From NCBI GenBank assembly GCA_017452505.1, contig JAFTMI010000027.1:48203-112202 (forward strand): a stretch of 64,000 bases of DNA. Direction: 5' to 3'. The DNA comes from Oscillospiraceae bacterium. GTDB taxonomy: Bacteria; Bacillota; Clostridia; Oscillospirales; Oscillospiraceae. Numbering within the stretch: position 1 is the first letter of the stretch; every line of letters starts with the position of its first letter. The notes under the pieces are model-generated. The model was not told where the DNA came from. It made no database searches and was given only the letters and a program-made list of their open reading frames with translations. Position numbers and translations under genes: made by a program. Below are positions 23,464-33,131 of the stretch, one piece after another.

Positions 23464-24335
23464 AAAAACGCACCATTATCATCGCCATCGCTGCGATTCT
23501 GCTGCTGATCGTCTTAGGCAACAGCGTGTATGTGGTACAGGCCAATCAGCATGCCTGCGTGGCAGAGTTTTCCAAGGTGGTCTCCACCACCAACACTCCC
23601 GGCCTGCACTTCAAGATCCCCTTTATTCACACTGTAAAATACTTCTCCAGCGCCACACAGTTCTATGACATCCCGCCCTCCGAGGTCATCACCTTAGATA
23701 AGCAGAATATGACCGCAGACTGCTATGTGCTGTGGAAGATCACCGATCCGCTGAAGTTCTATCAGACCCTGGGCAGCAATTCCGTTGCCGAGCAGCGCTT
23801 GGGCGACCAGACCTACACCGCTCTTAAGAACGCAATGGGCACTTTGGCCCAGGCGGACATCATTAATATGGAAGACGGCGGCAAGCGTAATGAAATTTAC
23901 GATTCCATCGCCACCACCGTCAACGAAAAGGCAAAAACCTACGGCATCAATGTGCTGGATGTGAAGATCAAGCGCTTTGACCTGCCCGAGAGCAACCTGA
24001 ACGCAGTGTATGCCCGTATGATCTCCGAGCGGAATCAGATGGCATCCAAGTTCACCGCCGACGGCAATTATGACGCATCCATCATCCGCAACGATGTGGA
24101 TAAGCAGGTAAACATCCTGGTTTCCAACGCCAAGGCCAATGCCGCCAAGCTGGAAGCCGAGGGCGAGGCTGAGTATATGCGCAAGCTGGCAGCGGCCTAT
24201 AACTCCCAGGATAAGCAGGATTTCTACGAGTTCATCCTGGCTCTGGACGCTTTGCAGAACAGCCTCACCGGCGACGAAAAGACCATCATTTTGGACAAGG
24301 ACTCCGACCTTGCCAAGATCCTGGCCGGACAATAA
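23460..24335 (+). CDS. hflC: HflC-like SPFH-domain membrane protein
   Basis: A 291-residue SPFH partner of HflK. The N-terminal anchor is IIIAIAAILLLIVLGNSVYVV (about 5-25), followed by SPFH segments VVSTTNTPGLHFKIPFI and FYDIPPSEVITLDKQNMTADCYVLWKI, and a C-terminal Ala/Glu coiled coil. It is preceded by TAGGAGG inside hflK and overlaps it by four bases. By family knowledge the complex modulates FtsH proteolysis of membrane proteins. Confidence 0.9.
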   Translation: MKKRTIIIAIAAILLLIVLGNSVYVVQANQHACVAEFSKVVSTTNTPGLHFKIPFIHTVKYFSSATQFYDIPPSEVITLDKQNMTADCYVLWKITDPLKFYQTLGSNSVAEQRLGDQTYTALKNAMGTLAQADIINMEDGGKRNEIYDSIATTVNEKAKTYGINVLDVKIKRFDLPESNLNAVYARMISERNQMASKFTADGNYDASIIRNDVDKQVNILVSNAKANAAKLEAEGEAEYMRKLAAAYNSQDKQDFYEFILALDALQNSLTGDEKTIILDKDSDLAKILAGQ

Positions 24336-24349
24336 GCAACAAATCACCG

Positions 24350-24457
24350 TGTCATTGCTAGGAGCGCAGCGACGTGGCAATCTCCTGTTACTATGCTTGC
24401 GATTGGTAGATACTTCCGGGAGATTCCCACGCCTGCTGTCGCAGGCTCGAAATGACA
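24350..24457. repeat. Repeat family 3 (GTCATTGCNAGG-ended), copy 1
   Basis: Ends GTCATTGCTAGG and CGAAATGAC, with the internal phrases GTGGCAATCTCC and GGGAGATTCCCACG that recur at 32976-33124 and 63629-63716. It lies between hflC and a small membrane-protein gene and has REP-like imperfect palindromy. Confidence 0.8.
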
Positions 24458-24509
24458 CCGTAGGGGTGATTCACGAATCGCCCGCTACATAGAAACAGGA
24501 GGTAGGAAT

Positions 24510-25025
24510 ATGCTGAAACTTTACTTCAAGAAATTTTTCTTGACCATCCTTTTCTTTGTCGGATTTCTCCTTATTGGTGCCGCAGCGGCCTTTCTTTGGG
24601 TATTGGTGCTTAGAAATTTGTTCTCTGAACAAATTCGTTTCTACGCTTGTATCATCCTTGCCGGCATCATTATCCTCAAACTTGTCTATGATACACGTCG
24701 GGACAGTAACCCTTACAAACGCGAGTTTTTGAACAGCACCGACGCCATTTCAATTCCCTTTTGGAAGGACTTTTGGGCCACACTGCGATCCAAGGAGAAC
24801 CTGATCCACACCCTTGCTTTTACGACACTAAACTTCTTCTTTTCGCTCCCAATCGGGATTCGCGCCAGTTCCTCATTATGGACACTGATTATCGGAATGA
24901 TTATTTTGCTGGTACATCAAGGATTGATGTTTACAGCAGGAAACACTCTGCTGTGGTGCGTGGTACATCGGCGGTGGCTGCGCTACCGGCAGTACGCAAA
25001 CTACAATGCTGACATGCAAAAATAA
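24510..25025 (+). CDS. Multi-pass membrane protein of unknown function
   Basis: A 171-residue protein with four predicted membrane segments: about 9-33 (FFLTILFFVGFLLIGAAAAF), 42-60 (FYACIILAGIIILKLVY), 100-117 and 122-150. ACAGGAGGT precedes the ATG. I recognise no family. Its codon use is more AT-rich than that of neighbouring genes, which may point to weaker expression or a separate origin. It is followed by a strong terminator. Confidence 0.7.
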   Translation: MLKLYFKKFFLTILFFVGFLLIGAAAAFLWVLVLRNLFSEQIRFYACIILAGIIILKLVYDTRRDSNPYKREFLNSTDAISIPFWKDFWATLRSKENLIHTLAFTTLNFFFSLPIGIRASSSLWTLIIGMIILLVHQGLMFTAGNTLLWCVVHRRWLRYRQYANYNADMQK

Positions 25026-25029
25026 GCAC

Positions 25030-25058
25030 AAAGGGGAACGGCTCAGCCGTTCCCCTTT
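25030..25058 (+). terminator. Terminator after the four-TM protein gene
   Basis: Stem AAAGGGGAACGGCT / AGCCGTTCCCCTTT with a single-base loop, five bases after the stop codon. A weak T run ends in a family-2 repeat. Confidence 0.8.
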
Positions 25059-25177
25059 GCCTTCCCCTTGAGGGGAAGGTGCCCCGAAGGGGCGGATGAG
25101 GTGTTATCTCATTTGTATATCCACCTCATCAGTCAAAAATCAGAGATTTTTGACAGCTTCTCCTCCAGGAGAAGCCT
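25059..25177. repeat. Repeat family 2 copy
   Basis: Ends CTTCCCCTTGAGGGGAAGG and CTTCTCCTCCAGGAGAAGCC. The interior has GGATGAGGTG / CACCTCATCAGTC arms and small hairpins (GCCCCGAAGGGGC; GTCAAAAATC/GATTTTTGAC). Confidence 0.85.
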
Positions 25178-25181
25178 TTAC

Positions 25182-25448
25182 TCAGCCATAATAAAGTCCG
25201 GCAAAAATGCCGGCTGCAGCCAAAAGGACTGCGCCTGTAATCAGTAGGGGACGGGTCGCCCGTCCCTTGTTTTCTTTTGGTTTATACGGCTTTGCCTGCT
25301 GAAAGGTCAGCAATCGCAGGGCATTTCCCCAAACATAGTTTGCGCCCCGGAACGCGCCCTGTCCTGCCAGCCACCACAGCGTGCCCAAAAACAGACAAAA
25401 CAGCCCCGGCACAGCAAAAAAGTCACTCAATATTCGGTAGATTTCCAT
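25182..25448 (-). CDS. Small two-TM membrane protein, DUF3899-like
   Basis: An 88-residue protein with two hydrophobic segments: about 9-30 (FFAVPGLFCLFLGTLWWLAGQG) and 66-86 (ATRPLLITGAVLLAAAGIFAGLYYG). The N-terminal hydrophobic segment followed by GQGAFRGANYVWGNALRLL resembles DUF3899 proteins of Firmicutes; the assignment is tentative. It is bordered by repeats on both sides and stands alone. Confidence 0.6.
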   Translation of the reverse strand: MEIYRILSDFFAVPGLFCLFLGTLWWLAGQGAFRGANYVWGNALRLLTFQQAKPYKPKENKGRATRPLLITGAVLLAAAGIFAGLYYG

Positions 25449-25465
25449 TGTTCACTCCATATGGC

Positions 25466-25548
25466 TTCGTAGGGGAGGGATATCATCCCTCCCGCTATTT
25501 TTCATTTCTCGCGTACTTTCGGGAGGGATATTATCCCTCCCCTACAAC
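25466..25548. repeat. Palindromic repeat family 1, full copy
   Basis: Ends TTCGTAGGGGAGGG and CCCTCCCCTACAA, each end palindromic (GAGGGATATCATCCCTC; GAGGGATATTATCCCTC). It lies directly downstream of oppF. Confidence 0.85.
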
Positions 25549-25551
25549 AGG

Positions 25552-26394
<843 letters not shown>

Positions 26395-26412
26395 CACGAA
26401 ACCTCCTAATAA

Positions 26413-26533
26413 AGCCTTCTCCTCGAGGAGAAGGTGGCCCGGAGGGCCGGATGAGGTGGTTGTTAGATTCTTACACCTCATCAGTCAGCAGCTCGTACCT
26501 CGCTCGCTGACAGCTTCCCCTCAAGGGGAAGCC
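26413..26533. repeat. Repeat family 2 copy, supplies the oppD stop codon
   Basis: Ends CTTCTCCTCGAGGAGAAGG and CTTCCCCTCAAGGGGAAGCC, with GGATGAGGTG / CACCTCATCAGTC inside. The TGA stop of oppD (26521-26523, complement) lies inside the right end of the repeat. Confidence 0.85.
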
Positions 26534-27522
26534 TTTTTCCACTTTACCTTGGGGGCGTTGGGGTGGAGCAGCCAGGTAGCGGCTGCATGGGTGGACGAGA
26601 TCTCAAACATGGGCGGCTGCTCCTCAAAATCGATCTCCATGGCGTAAGGATTCCGGGGCGCAAAGGCATCTCCCACAGGCGGATGGAGCATATTGGGCGG
26701 TGCGCCGGGAATGGCCTGTAATTTTCCTGTGGTGGTAAGGTCCGGCATGGCAGTGAGCAACGCCCAGGTATAAGGATGCCGGGGGTCATAGAAAATATCC
26801 TCTGCCGTCCCCCGCTCCACGATTTTCCCCGCGTACATCACGGCAATATCGTCAGCCACATTGGCAACCACCCCCAAGTCGTGGGTGATAAAAATCACCG
26901 ACAGGTGGCGCTCCTCTTTTAATTTGTTGATAAGCTCCAAAATCTGCGCCTGGATGGTCACATCCAGGGCAGTGGTGGGCTCGTCGCAGATGAGGATCTC
27001 CGGGTCAGCCGCCAAAGCGATGGCAATGACGATCCGCTGGCGCATACCCCCGGAAAATTCAAAAGGGTATTTCCCATACCGGCTTTTGGCATTCCGGATG
27101 CCCACCTCTTCCATCAGCCGGAGCGCCTTATTCTTCGCATCGGCTTTGGATAGTTTGCCGTTTATCACCATGGCTTCGGCAATTTGCTTGCCGATGGGCA
27201 TAATGGGGTCAAGGGCGGACATAGGGTCCTGGAAGATCATTGCGATCTTGTCGCCCCTTAGTTTACATAACTCTTTTTCTGACATTTTCAGAAGGTCTTT
27301 TCCCTTGTAAAGGATCTCGCCCCCCTCCACCACCGCGTTGGGGGCTAAAAGACCCATGATCGCCCGACTGGTGACGGATTTCCCCGACCCGGACTCCCCC
27401 ACAATGGCCAAAGTCCTGCCCTTTTCCAGCCGGAAGGAGATATCCCGTACCGCCCGGACAAGGCCGTTTCCTGTGCGGAAGGCAATTTGCAGGTGATTCA
27501 CTTGCAAGGTGTGTTCCCTCAT
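26521..27522 (-). CDS. oppD: Oligopeptide ABC transporter ATP-binding protein OppD
   Basis: A 333-residue ATPase subunit. Walker A is IVGESGSGKSVTSRAIMG (about 36), the signature is FEFSGGMRQRIVIAIAL (about 157), Walker B is ILICDEPTTALD, and the C-terminal oligopeptide_HPY domain carries FAPRNPYAM in place of the usual Cys-rich stretch. The last residues (KKASP) are encoded by a family-2 repeat that also provides the stop. Its start overlaps the oppC stop by four bases. Confidence 0.94.
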   Translation of the reverse strand: MREHTLQVNHLQIAFRTGNGLVRAVRDISFRLEKGRTLAIVGESGSGKSVTSRAIMGLLAPNAVVEGGEILYKGKDLLKMSEKELCKLRGDKIAMIFQDPMSALDPIMPIGKQIAEAMVINGKLSKADAKNKALRLMEEVGIRNAKSRYGKYPFEFSGGMRQRIVIAIALAADPEILICDEPTTALDVTIQAQILELINKLKEERHLSVIFITHDLGVVANVADDIAVMYAGKIVERGTAEDIFYDPRHPYTWALLTAMPDLTTTGKLQAIPGAPPNMLHPPVGDAFAPRNPYAMEIDFEEQPPMFEISSTHAAATWLLHPNAPKVKWKKASP

Positions 27523-28976
27523 TGGTCCGCTCCTCTTAGAGATGGGTTAAAGGCATCCCGCAGGCCGTTGCCGACGAGGTTAAAGGAGATCTCCAGCAAA
27601 GAAATAAACAAAGCGGGAAACAGAATAATATGGGGGTCGGTGGACAGGTACTGCCGGCCGTTTGCCAGCATCGTGCCAACGGAAGTCATGGTTGAGCTGT
27701 CCAAATTCACGATGCCCAAATAGGTCAGGCTGGATTCCAGGAAGATCACCCCGGGGATCACCAGCACCGAGCCGGTGATGATGGTACCCAGGGCATTGGG
27801 AAAGATATGCCGGAACATGATCCGCCCGTCACCTGCCCCCAAGACCCGGGCCGCCTGGACAAATTCTCTGTCCTTGTAGCGGTAAAACTGCATCCGGGTG
27901 GTGTTGGCAATGCCCAGCCAACCCGTCAGCACAAAGGCAAACAGCAGCGATACGATCGGCCCTACCTTTGCCGCCAAGTGGAGCTGAAACAGGGTCGCCA
28001 CCACCAAAAAGGGTACTCTTGACAGAATATCCGTGATCCGCTCCATCAAAAGGTCGGCTGTACCGCCGTAATAGCCCTCGATCGCGCCGTAAACTGCGCC
28101 GATGAGCAGGTTGATGGCCGACACGCACAGGGCAAACACCAAACTAAACCGGGCGGCAAATGCCAACCGGGTAAGAATATCCTGCCCCTGGCCGGTTGTG
28201 CCCAGCAAAAAGGACGGCTCGAACCCATACCGGTACTGAAAATAGCTGTGCAGAAACACCCGGCAGCGGTAGGAAGACCCATCTCCCGTCACTATCCAAT
28301 AGCGGTAATTTCCGTTTTCGTCAATGGCATATTGGTTAACATAATTTCCTTGGCTGTCTAACTGGGGAATGCCCTTTCGGTTAGCCTTGTACCAAATATT
28401 GGCATCGCTCTGCCCCTCTACCATAGGATAAATCACCTGCAGGTCATTTTCCCGCTGCCAAGCTTCAATTTTCTCATATTCCGCCCGGCTGAGGGTCATA
28501 TACACAAAGCCCTTTGCCAAATAGCTGTCCACCCGGCATTTATATTGGAGATTTCCGTCCGTATCGACGGTTTCTCCCAAAACCTTTTTGATCACCGGCT
28601 GCCCGGTTTCCCGGGCAATACCCTGTAAATACAGGTAATTGCCCCGGCTCAAGGTTTTCACGCTGCAACCGTCCCAAGCCGGGATCCCCCAGCGCACAAA
28701 AAGCCTGTTCCGGGGCTTTAATTTGGTGTACTGCAAATAGGTGGTGTCCGTCAGCGCCACAGAATAGGAAGTTTGGCAGAACATAGGCACGAACACCGCG
28801 TAGGCCACCAAACACAAAATAATGATCCCCGCCACCACCGAGGACTTATTTTTCCGAAACCGCCCAAAGGCCTCCCGGAAATAGCCGATGTGCTTTCCCG
28901 GGAGGATTTCCTCTTGTTGGGGTTTGGGGGTGACAAAGCGGAATTTCTCCGCCGGGATCTCATTTATCTCACGCAT
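27519..28976 (-). CDS. oppC: Oligopeptide ABC transporter permease OppC with large extracellular insertion
   Basis: A 485-residue permease, longer than the roughly 300 residues usual for OppC. The N-terminal OppC_N segment with TM1 (SSVVAGIIILCLVAYAVFVPMF, about 45-66) is followed by about 190 mostly polar residues before the BPD_transp_1 domain starts near FAARFSLVFALCVSAINLLIG. The inserted region has Tyr- and Asp-rich stretches and no recognised motif. The EAA loop is present near the C-terminus (EFVQAARVLGAGDGRIMFRHIFPNA, split here in text only). It overlaps oppB by eight bases and oppD by four. Confidence 0.9.
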   Translation of the reverse strand: MREINEIPAEKFRFVTPKPQQEEILPGKHIGYFREAFGRFRKNKSSVVAGIIILCLVAYAVFVPMFCQTSYSVALTDTTYLQYTKLKPRNRLFVRWGIPAWDGCSVKTLSRGNYLYLQGIARETGQPVIKKVLGETVDTDGNLQYKCRVDSYLAKGFVYMTLSRAEYEKIEAWQRENDLQVIYPMVEGQSDANIWYKANRKGIPQLDSQGNYVNQYAIDENGNYRYWIVTGDGSSYRCRVFLHSYFQYRYGFEPSFLLGTTGQGQDILTRLAFAARFSLVFALCVSAINLLIGAVYGAIEGYYGGTADLLMERITDILSRVPFLVVATLFQLHLAAKVGPIVSLLFAFVLTGWLGIANTTRMQFYRYKDREFVQAARVLGAGDGRIMFRHIFPNALGTIITGSVLVIPGVIFLESSLTYLGIVNLDSSTMTSVGTMLANGRQYLSTDPHIILFPALFISLLEISFNLVGNGLRDAFNPSLRGADQ

Positions 28977-29943
28977 TTTTCGCTCCTATCCGGATCCTGG
29001 GGTCAATAAATCCGTAGCTCAAATCTACCACGATGCCGGCAGTCAGCCCAATCACCGTGTAAAAGGCCGACAGCAGCAGGAAAAAGTTGTAATCCAAGGC
29101 CGTAATGGCGTTCACATACAGCGACCCCACCCCCGGAACCACGAAAATGCTCTCAATGATCAGCGAACCGCTTAAGACCGCGATCACCTCGCTGATAATG
29201 GAGGGCACGATGGGCACCATGGCATTGCGGAGGGCGTGACGGAGGGTGGTCTGCCCCCGGGTTAACCCCTTGGCCCGGGCCAAAAGGAGAAATTCTCCCG
29301 TGAGAACTTCCGTCAGTTCCCCCCGGGTGAACCGGGCGTACCCGGCAATGGAGCTCAGGCTCAAGGAAAGCACTGGGGGAATCATACTCCTAAGCATTTG
29401 GGGGCTGAAATAATCCCGCCCCGCCTCCATCACCACCGGAAACAGCTTCAGCCGAAAGCAGAGAAAATACTGGATGAGGAATGCGTACACATAGCTTGGC
29501 ACACTCACCAGCACCATCACGCCGGTGGAAATGGCATGATCCTGCCAGCGGTTTTTCTTTAGGGCAGCATAGATACCCAAGGCCAAACCCAAGGGTATGG
29601 CCAAAAGGGATGCATAAAAGTTAATCAGCACAGTATTGGGCAGCTTTTCCAAAAAGATCTTCAAGCAATCCTGGCCCAGGTACAGCTTTTCGCTGATGCC
29701 CCAGTTAAAGCCCAGGATGGTGTTTTTTAAGAAATTGCCGTACTGGGTCAGCAGGGGTATGGGGTTGCCGTTGATATCCGTCAAGCCCTGCCGGTAGCGG
29801 CTTTGCAGCACCAACTGCATATCCTTGCCGAACTGCTCCGGGGGGTCGTCCGGCAGCAGCCGGATGAACACAAAGCACATGGAAATGATGATTAGAAAGG
29901 TCAGCAGCAAAAATGCGATCCGCTTTGCAATATAGCTTGCCAT
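28969..29943 (-). CDS. oppB: Oligopeptide ABC transporter permease OppB
   Basis: A 324-residue inner-membrane permease. I chose the ATG at 29943 (MASYIAKRIAFLLLTFLIII), preceded by GAAAGGAAGG; the upstream extension of the frame lies in repeat DNA. The first TM helix is followed by the FVFIRLLPDDPPEQF motif typical of OppB. The EAA loop is LLLARAKGLTRGQTTLRHALRN (about 235-256). It overlaps oppC by eight bases. Confidence 0.93.
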   Translation of the reverse strand: MASYIAKRIAFLLLTFLIIISMCFVFIRLLPDDPPEQFGKDMQLVLQSRYRQGLTDINGNPIPLLTQYGNFLKNTILGFNWGISEKLYLGQDCLKIFLEKLPNTVLINFYASLLAIPLGLALGIYAALKKNRWQDHAISTGVMVLVSVPSYVYAFLIQYFLCFRLKLFPVVMEAGRDYFSPQMLRSMIPPVLSLSLSSIAGYARFTRGELTEVLTGEFLLLARAKGLTRGQTTLRHALRNAMVPIVPSIISEVIAVLSGSLIIESIFVVPGVGSLYVNAITALDYNFFLLLSAFYTVIGLTAGIVVDLSYGFIDPRIRIGAKNA

Positions 29944-29961
29944 AAAACCTTCCTTTCCTCT

Positions 29962-30116
29962 AAGCCCTCCCCTGGGGGAGGGTGGATTTTTGCGAAGCAA
30001 AAAGACGGGTGAGGGATTGCTTGCAGCATTGGTCTGCAACATTTCACAAAGCCATAGATTTCCGCCCGCATTCCTCATCCGCCCCCTTCGGGGGCACCTT
30101 CCCCCCGGGGGAAGGC
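29962..30116. repeat. Repeat family 2-related element between oppA and oppB
   Basis: Ends AGCCCTCCCCTGGGGGAGGG and CCTTCCCCCCGGGGGAAGGC. The interior carries GACGGGTGAGGGATTGC on one side and CCTCATCCGCCCCC on the other, so it is built like family 2 but its two halves appear to come from different subfamilies. It splits the opp operon by about 170 bases. Confidence 0.7.
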
Positions 30117-30117
30117 T

Positions 30118-32175
30118 TTAAGTGTAATCCAATAATCCGCCGGATTTGGTGACAAATTCATTCCACTGGGCATCGGTATAGGCATAAGTGAAGTACTTCA
30201 CACCGCCGTAACCCAAGGGGTAGATATAATCCTCGGTGCGGTATTTGATCTGCCGCCCCCTTAAATGCCCCTCCCCATCGTCCATAATGGGAATAAAATT
30301 GTAATTGCCCAGCACAGCCCCCTCCAATGCGCTTAAGATCGCCAGCCTGTCCGCTTGTTCGGTGGCGGCATAGGATTTGGTGCTGCCGTCGGCGGCAGTG
30401 GCCTTGCGGGTCTGTCCGTTCATCATCGCCAGCCAATCGGTTGCCGGGGCGGTGTAGGTTTCCCCGGAAACTGTCACTGTCAAGGGCAATTTGCTGTAAT
30501 CGTTGGAGGGGTCATACTGATAATTGGGGGAAATATACGCCTCCATCAGCTCATATGGGTCTAAGGCAGACCCGGTCCAGCCCACGCCGAAGAGCATATC
30601 CACCTGGTTTTTCTTGAGCGCGCCGGAATAGGCATTGCCTAAGGTGTCATCCCGGGTGAAGGTCAGCTTTCCTTCCAATTTCGTTCCCTCCACCGCCCGG
30701 GTGTAGTTGTTCACGATAAATTCGTAGCCGTTGTTATAAAAAGCGGAGGTGCTGTTGGGTGTGCCGATCTTAATCTCCACCCGGTCGGTTGCCTGCATCA
30801 GTCCCTGCTCTATCGCCTTATCATAGGCGATGTTGAACATCTCTTTCGCCCGGGTCAGATCGTAGCCGGAGATGGCAGCCACCGCCTGGTCTAAATCCTT
30901 ATAAAGCTTTCCCTCGCCGATCTTATCGGAAAGCCCCCAGGTTTCCGCCAAAACCTGTTTTGCCCCTTCCGTTTCCCGGTAGGGCGTGCGGTCATCCGGG
31001 TCGGCGATAATACTCTCGGAGAACAGGCCAAAGCCCGGAGTATTCAGCGGCGATGCCGCCAAGCAAAAGGCGGCCCGATCCAAGCCGTAGCACATAGCAA
31101 TTCTAAATTCCGGAATGGTGAGAATGGTCTTGTTTATCCCGCTTCCAGAGCGCTCCTGGGCGGATTTCAAGGCCTCAAAATTAGGATTAAAAGCCATACC
31201 GAAGGTAGAATCTCCGGTATGATAGTAGGCAAAATCCGAAAGGCCGTAGGCATCTGTATCGTCCACGGTAAGGGCATAGGTGTCCAGCTTTCCCTGGCGG
31301 AACAGCTGCAGCCGGGTGGACGCCTCTTTCACAAAGTCCACCACGATGGCGGTGGTCTGGTAGGTATTGTCCTCCTGTCCGTAATACTCTTCATTCCGGG
31401 TGAGGGTGTACTGCTTGTCCGCCTGGAATGCGGTAAGCTTATATGGGCCAAAGGACTTGGTGGTGGCAACAGAAGTTCCGTAGCTGTTGGTGTAAATGCC
31501 GTTTTCCATCTTGGCGCTCTCATCGTAGGTGGGGATATGCACCAAGGGCGTGGGCAGATTATATTTCAGATAGAACCCGGACAAGGGACTATCCAGCACA
31601 ATGCAAAGCTCGTACTTTGACCGGGCAAACCATCCCACATTCCCCTCCCAGGCAAGGGCAGGATAGCCCTCCTGACCCTGTTTCAGATAGTTTTCCGCAT
31701 TGTGGATCACCAAAGAGCCGCCGTAGAGATTGTCCGCCCGGTAATTTTGCGCCTTGGGGTCCAAGAGCCGCTTGGCAGACTCCACGAAATCCTGGGCGGT
31801 GATGGGCGTTCCGTCCTCCCAGCGCAGATCCTCCCGCAGCTCGATCACATAGGCACGGTTTGTGTCGCCGGCTTTGATGCCATACTGACCCACCAGCTCC
31901 TCCGTCACATCTTCGGGCTCATCGTCGGCCATGCCCGGCTGGAGGGAGAAGCCTGTGCCATCTTCGTTGTAGTCGAACACATAAAAGCTGTCGCTGATAT
32001 AGTCCAAAATCTCAGAATCATTGGAGGTTCTGTAGGAATTGGGGTTCCAGTTGGTGGGGAAGGTAGAAAGGGCATAGTTGTAGGTATAGGTTTCCTTCTG
32101 GGTGGCAGCGGGTTCTTTTTTTCCGCAGCCGGCGCAGAGCACCGCCACCAAAATCAGCGCAACGATTTGTTTCAT
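30118..32175 (-). CDS. oppA: Oligopeptide-binding lipoprotein OppA
   Basis: A 685-residue extracellular solute-binding protein (SBP family 5). I chose the ATG at 32175 with CGGAGGC upstream. The lipobox VLCAGC places the lipidated Cys at about residue 17. SBP_bac_5 landmarks include ELREDLRWEDGTPITAQDFVESAKRL (in two parts near 120-145). It is longer than typical OppA proteins (about 540-600), with extra length spread through the chain. It is the first gene of an oppA-B-C-D-F operon importing oligopeptides for nutrition or sensing. Confidence 0.92.
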   Translation of the reverse strand: MKQIVALILVAVLCAGCGKKEPAATQKETYTYNYALSTFPTNWNPNSYRTSNDSEILDYISDSFYVFDYNEDGTGFSLQPGMADDEPEDVTEELVGQYGIKAGDTNRAYVIELREDLRWEDGTPITAQDFVESAKRLLDPKAQNYRADNLYGGSLVIHNAENYLKQGQEGYPALAWEGNVGWFARSKYELCIVLDSPLSGFYLKYNLPTPLVHIPTYDESAKMENGIYTNSYGTSVATTKSFGPYKLTAFQADKQYTLTRNEEYYGQEDNTYQTTAIVVDFVKEASTRLQLFRQGKLDTYALTVDDTDAYGLSDFAYYHTGDSTFGMAFNPNFEALKSAQERSGSGINKTILTIPEFRIAMCYGLDRAAFCLAASPLNTPGFGLFSESIIADPDDRTPYRETEGAKQVLAETWGLSDKIGEGKLYKDLDQAVAAISGYDLTRAKEMFNIAYDKAIEQGLMQATDRVEIKIGTPNSTSAFYNNGYEFIVNNYTRAVEGTKLEGKLTFTRDDTLGNAYSGALKKNQVDMLFGVGWTGSALDPYELMEAYISPNYQYDPSNDYSKLPLTVTVSGETYTAPATDWLAMMNGQTRKATAADGSTKSYAATEQADRLAILSALEGAVLGNYNFIPIMDDGEGHLRGRQIKYRTEDYIYPLGYGGVKYFTYAYTDAQWNEFVTKSGGLLDYT

Positions 32176-32239
32176 AGGAATGCCTCCGGTTATGGTCTTA
32201 TTTTCCATAGCATTCCCAAATTTGCAAAAAGCATACAAA

Positions 32240-32265
32240 AAAGCCGCCCTTTGGGCGGCTTTTTT
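32240..32265 (-). terminator. Terminator overlapping the rsmG stop
   Basis: Hairpin AAGCCGCCC / GGGCGGCTT with T runs on both strands. It overlaps the end of rsmG and could terminate it before the oppA promoter region. Confidence 0.85.
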
Positions 32266-32956
32266 ATAGCGGCATCTGTTTGATTTTTGCGTAGCGGCGG
32301 GGGTACTGGGGCGGAGTGTTTTTCACCTTTTTCAGCACGATCACCGTATGGGCCGTGCCATCCATGGGAAATTCCTCCACTTTCTCAACCTGTAACCCTA
32401 ACCGGCTGATGGCATTTTTGGCTTCCTGGAGTTCTTCCCGGGCGGCAGTGCCTTTCATGGCCAAAACCTTGCCGCCCACCTTTACATAGGGCGCGGTCAG
32501 CTCCAGCAGGATGTTAAGTCTTGCAACCGCCCGGCTGGTGGCGTAATCATAGCACTCCCGGCGGTCACTGACCGCCTCTTCTGCCCGGGCGGTAACGCAT
32601 TCAGCCTCCACGCCTAAAGTAGGCAGCACCGTTTCCAGCCACTGCATCCGCTTTCCCAAAGAATCCAGCAAAGTCAGCTGCATCCCGGGGCAGGCGATCT
32701 TCACCGGCACACCGGGAAATCCTGCGCCGCAGCCCACATCGATGACCTTTTTGCCCGTTAAGTCTTCCAAAGAAAGCAGGGAAAGGCTGTCAAGCAGATG
32801 GAGTTTTGCCACCTGCGTAGGTTCGGTGATAGCGGTCAGATTCATCACCTTATTCTGTTCGATCACGGCTTCGCCGAAAGCACACAGGGTATTCTGTATT
32901 TCTTCCGGCAGGGAAAGACCCAACCCGGACAGCCCCTTGGCCAATGTTTCTTTCAT
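32264..32956 (-). CDS. rsmG: 16S rRNA (guanine(527)-N7)-methyltransferase RsmG
   Basis: A 230-residue SAM-dependent methyltransferase (GidB). Its family pattern is clear: NLTAITEPTQVAKLHLLDSL near 38-57, SAM-binding VIDVGCGAGFPGVPVKIA near 71-88, and ATSRAVARLNILLELTAPYVK near 138. rsmG commonly lies beside mnmG and parAB near the origin in Firmicutes. Here it is about 11 kb from parAB, alone, with a family-3 repeat upstream. Confidence 0.95.
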   Translation of the reverse strand: MKETLAKGLSGLGLSLPEEIQNTLCAFGEAVIEQNKVMNLTAITEPTQVAKLHLLDSLSLLSLEDLTGKKVIDVGCGAGFPGVPVKIACPGMQLTLLDSLGKRMQWLETVLPTLGVEAECVTARAEEAVSDRRECYDYATSRAVARLNILLELTAPYVKVGGKVLAMKGTAAREELQEAKNAISRLGLQVEKVEEFPMDGTAHTVIVLKKVKNTPPQYPRRYAKIKQMPL

Positions 32957-32975
32957 AGTTTATCTCCAAATCGCG

Positions 32976-33124
32976 GTCATTGCGAACCAGTGCGCCATAG
33001 CGACGCGCTAAGAGCCGCCGCTTTGCGGCGGTTGCGCTCTGCACGCGCCTGCGGGCGCAGTGGTGTGGCAATCTCCCTCTTAAGATGGGGATTCCCACGT
33101 CGCCTTCGGCTCCTCGGAATGACC
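32976..33124. repeat. Repeat family 3, expanded copy
   Basis: Begins GTCATTGCGAACCAGTGCGC and ends CTCCTCGGAATGACC. It shares GTGGCAATCTCC, AAGATGGGGATTCCCACGTC and CGCCTTCGGCTCC with 63629-63716. It has an additional palindromic insert (GCCGCCGCTTTGCGGCGG and CGCGCCTGCGGGCGC). Confidence 0.8.
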
Positions 33125-33131
33125 CGGTAAA

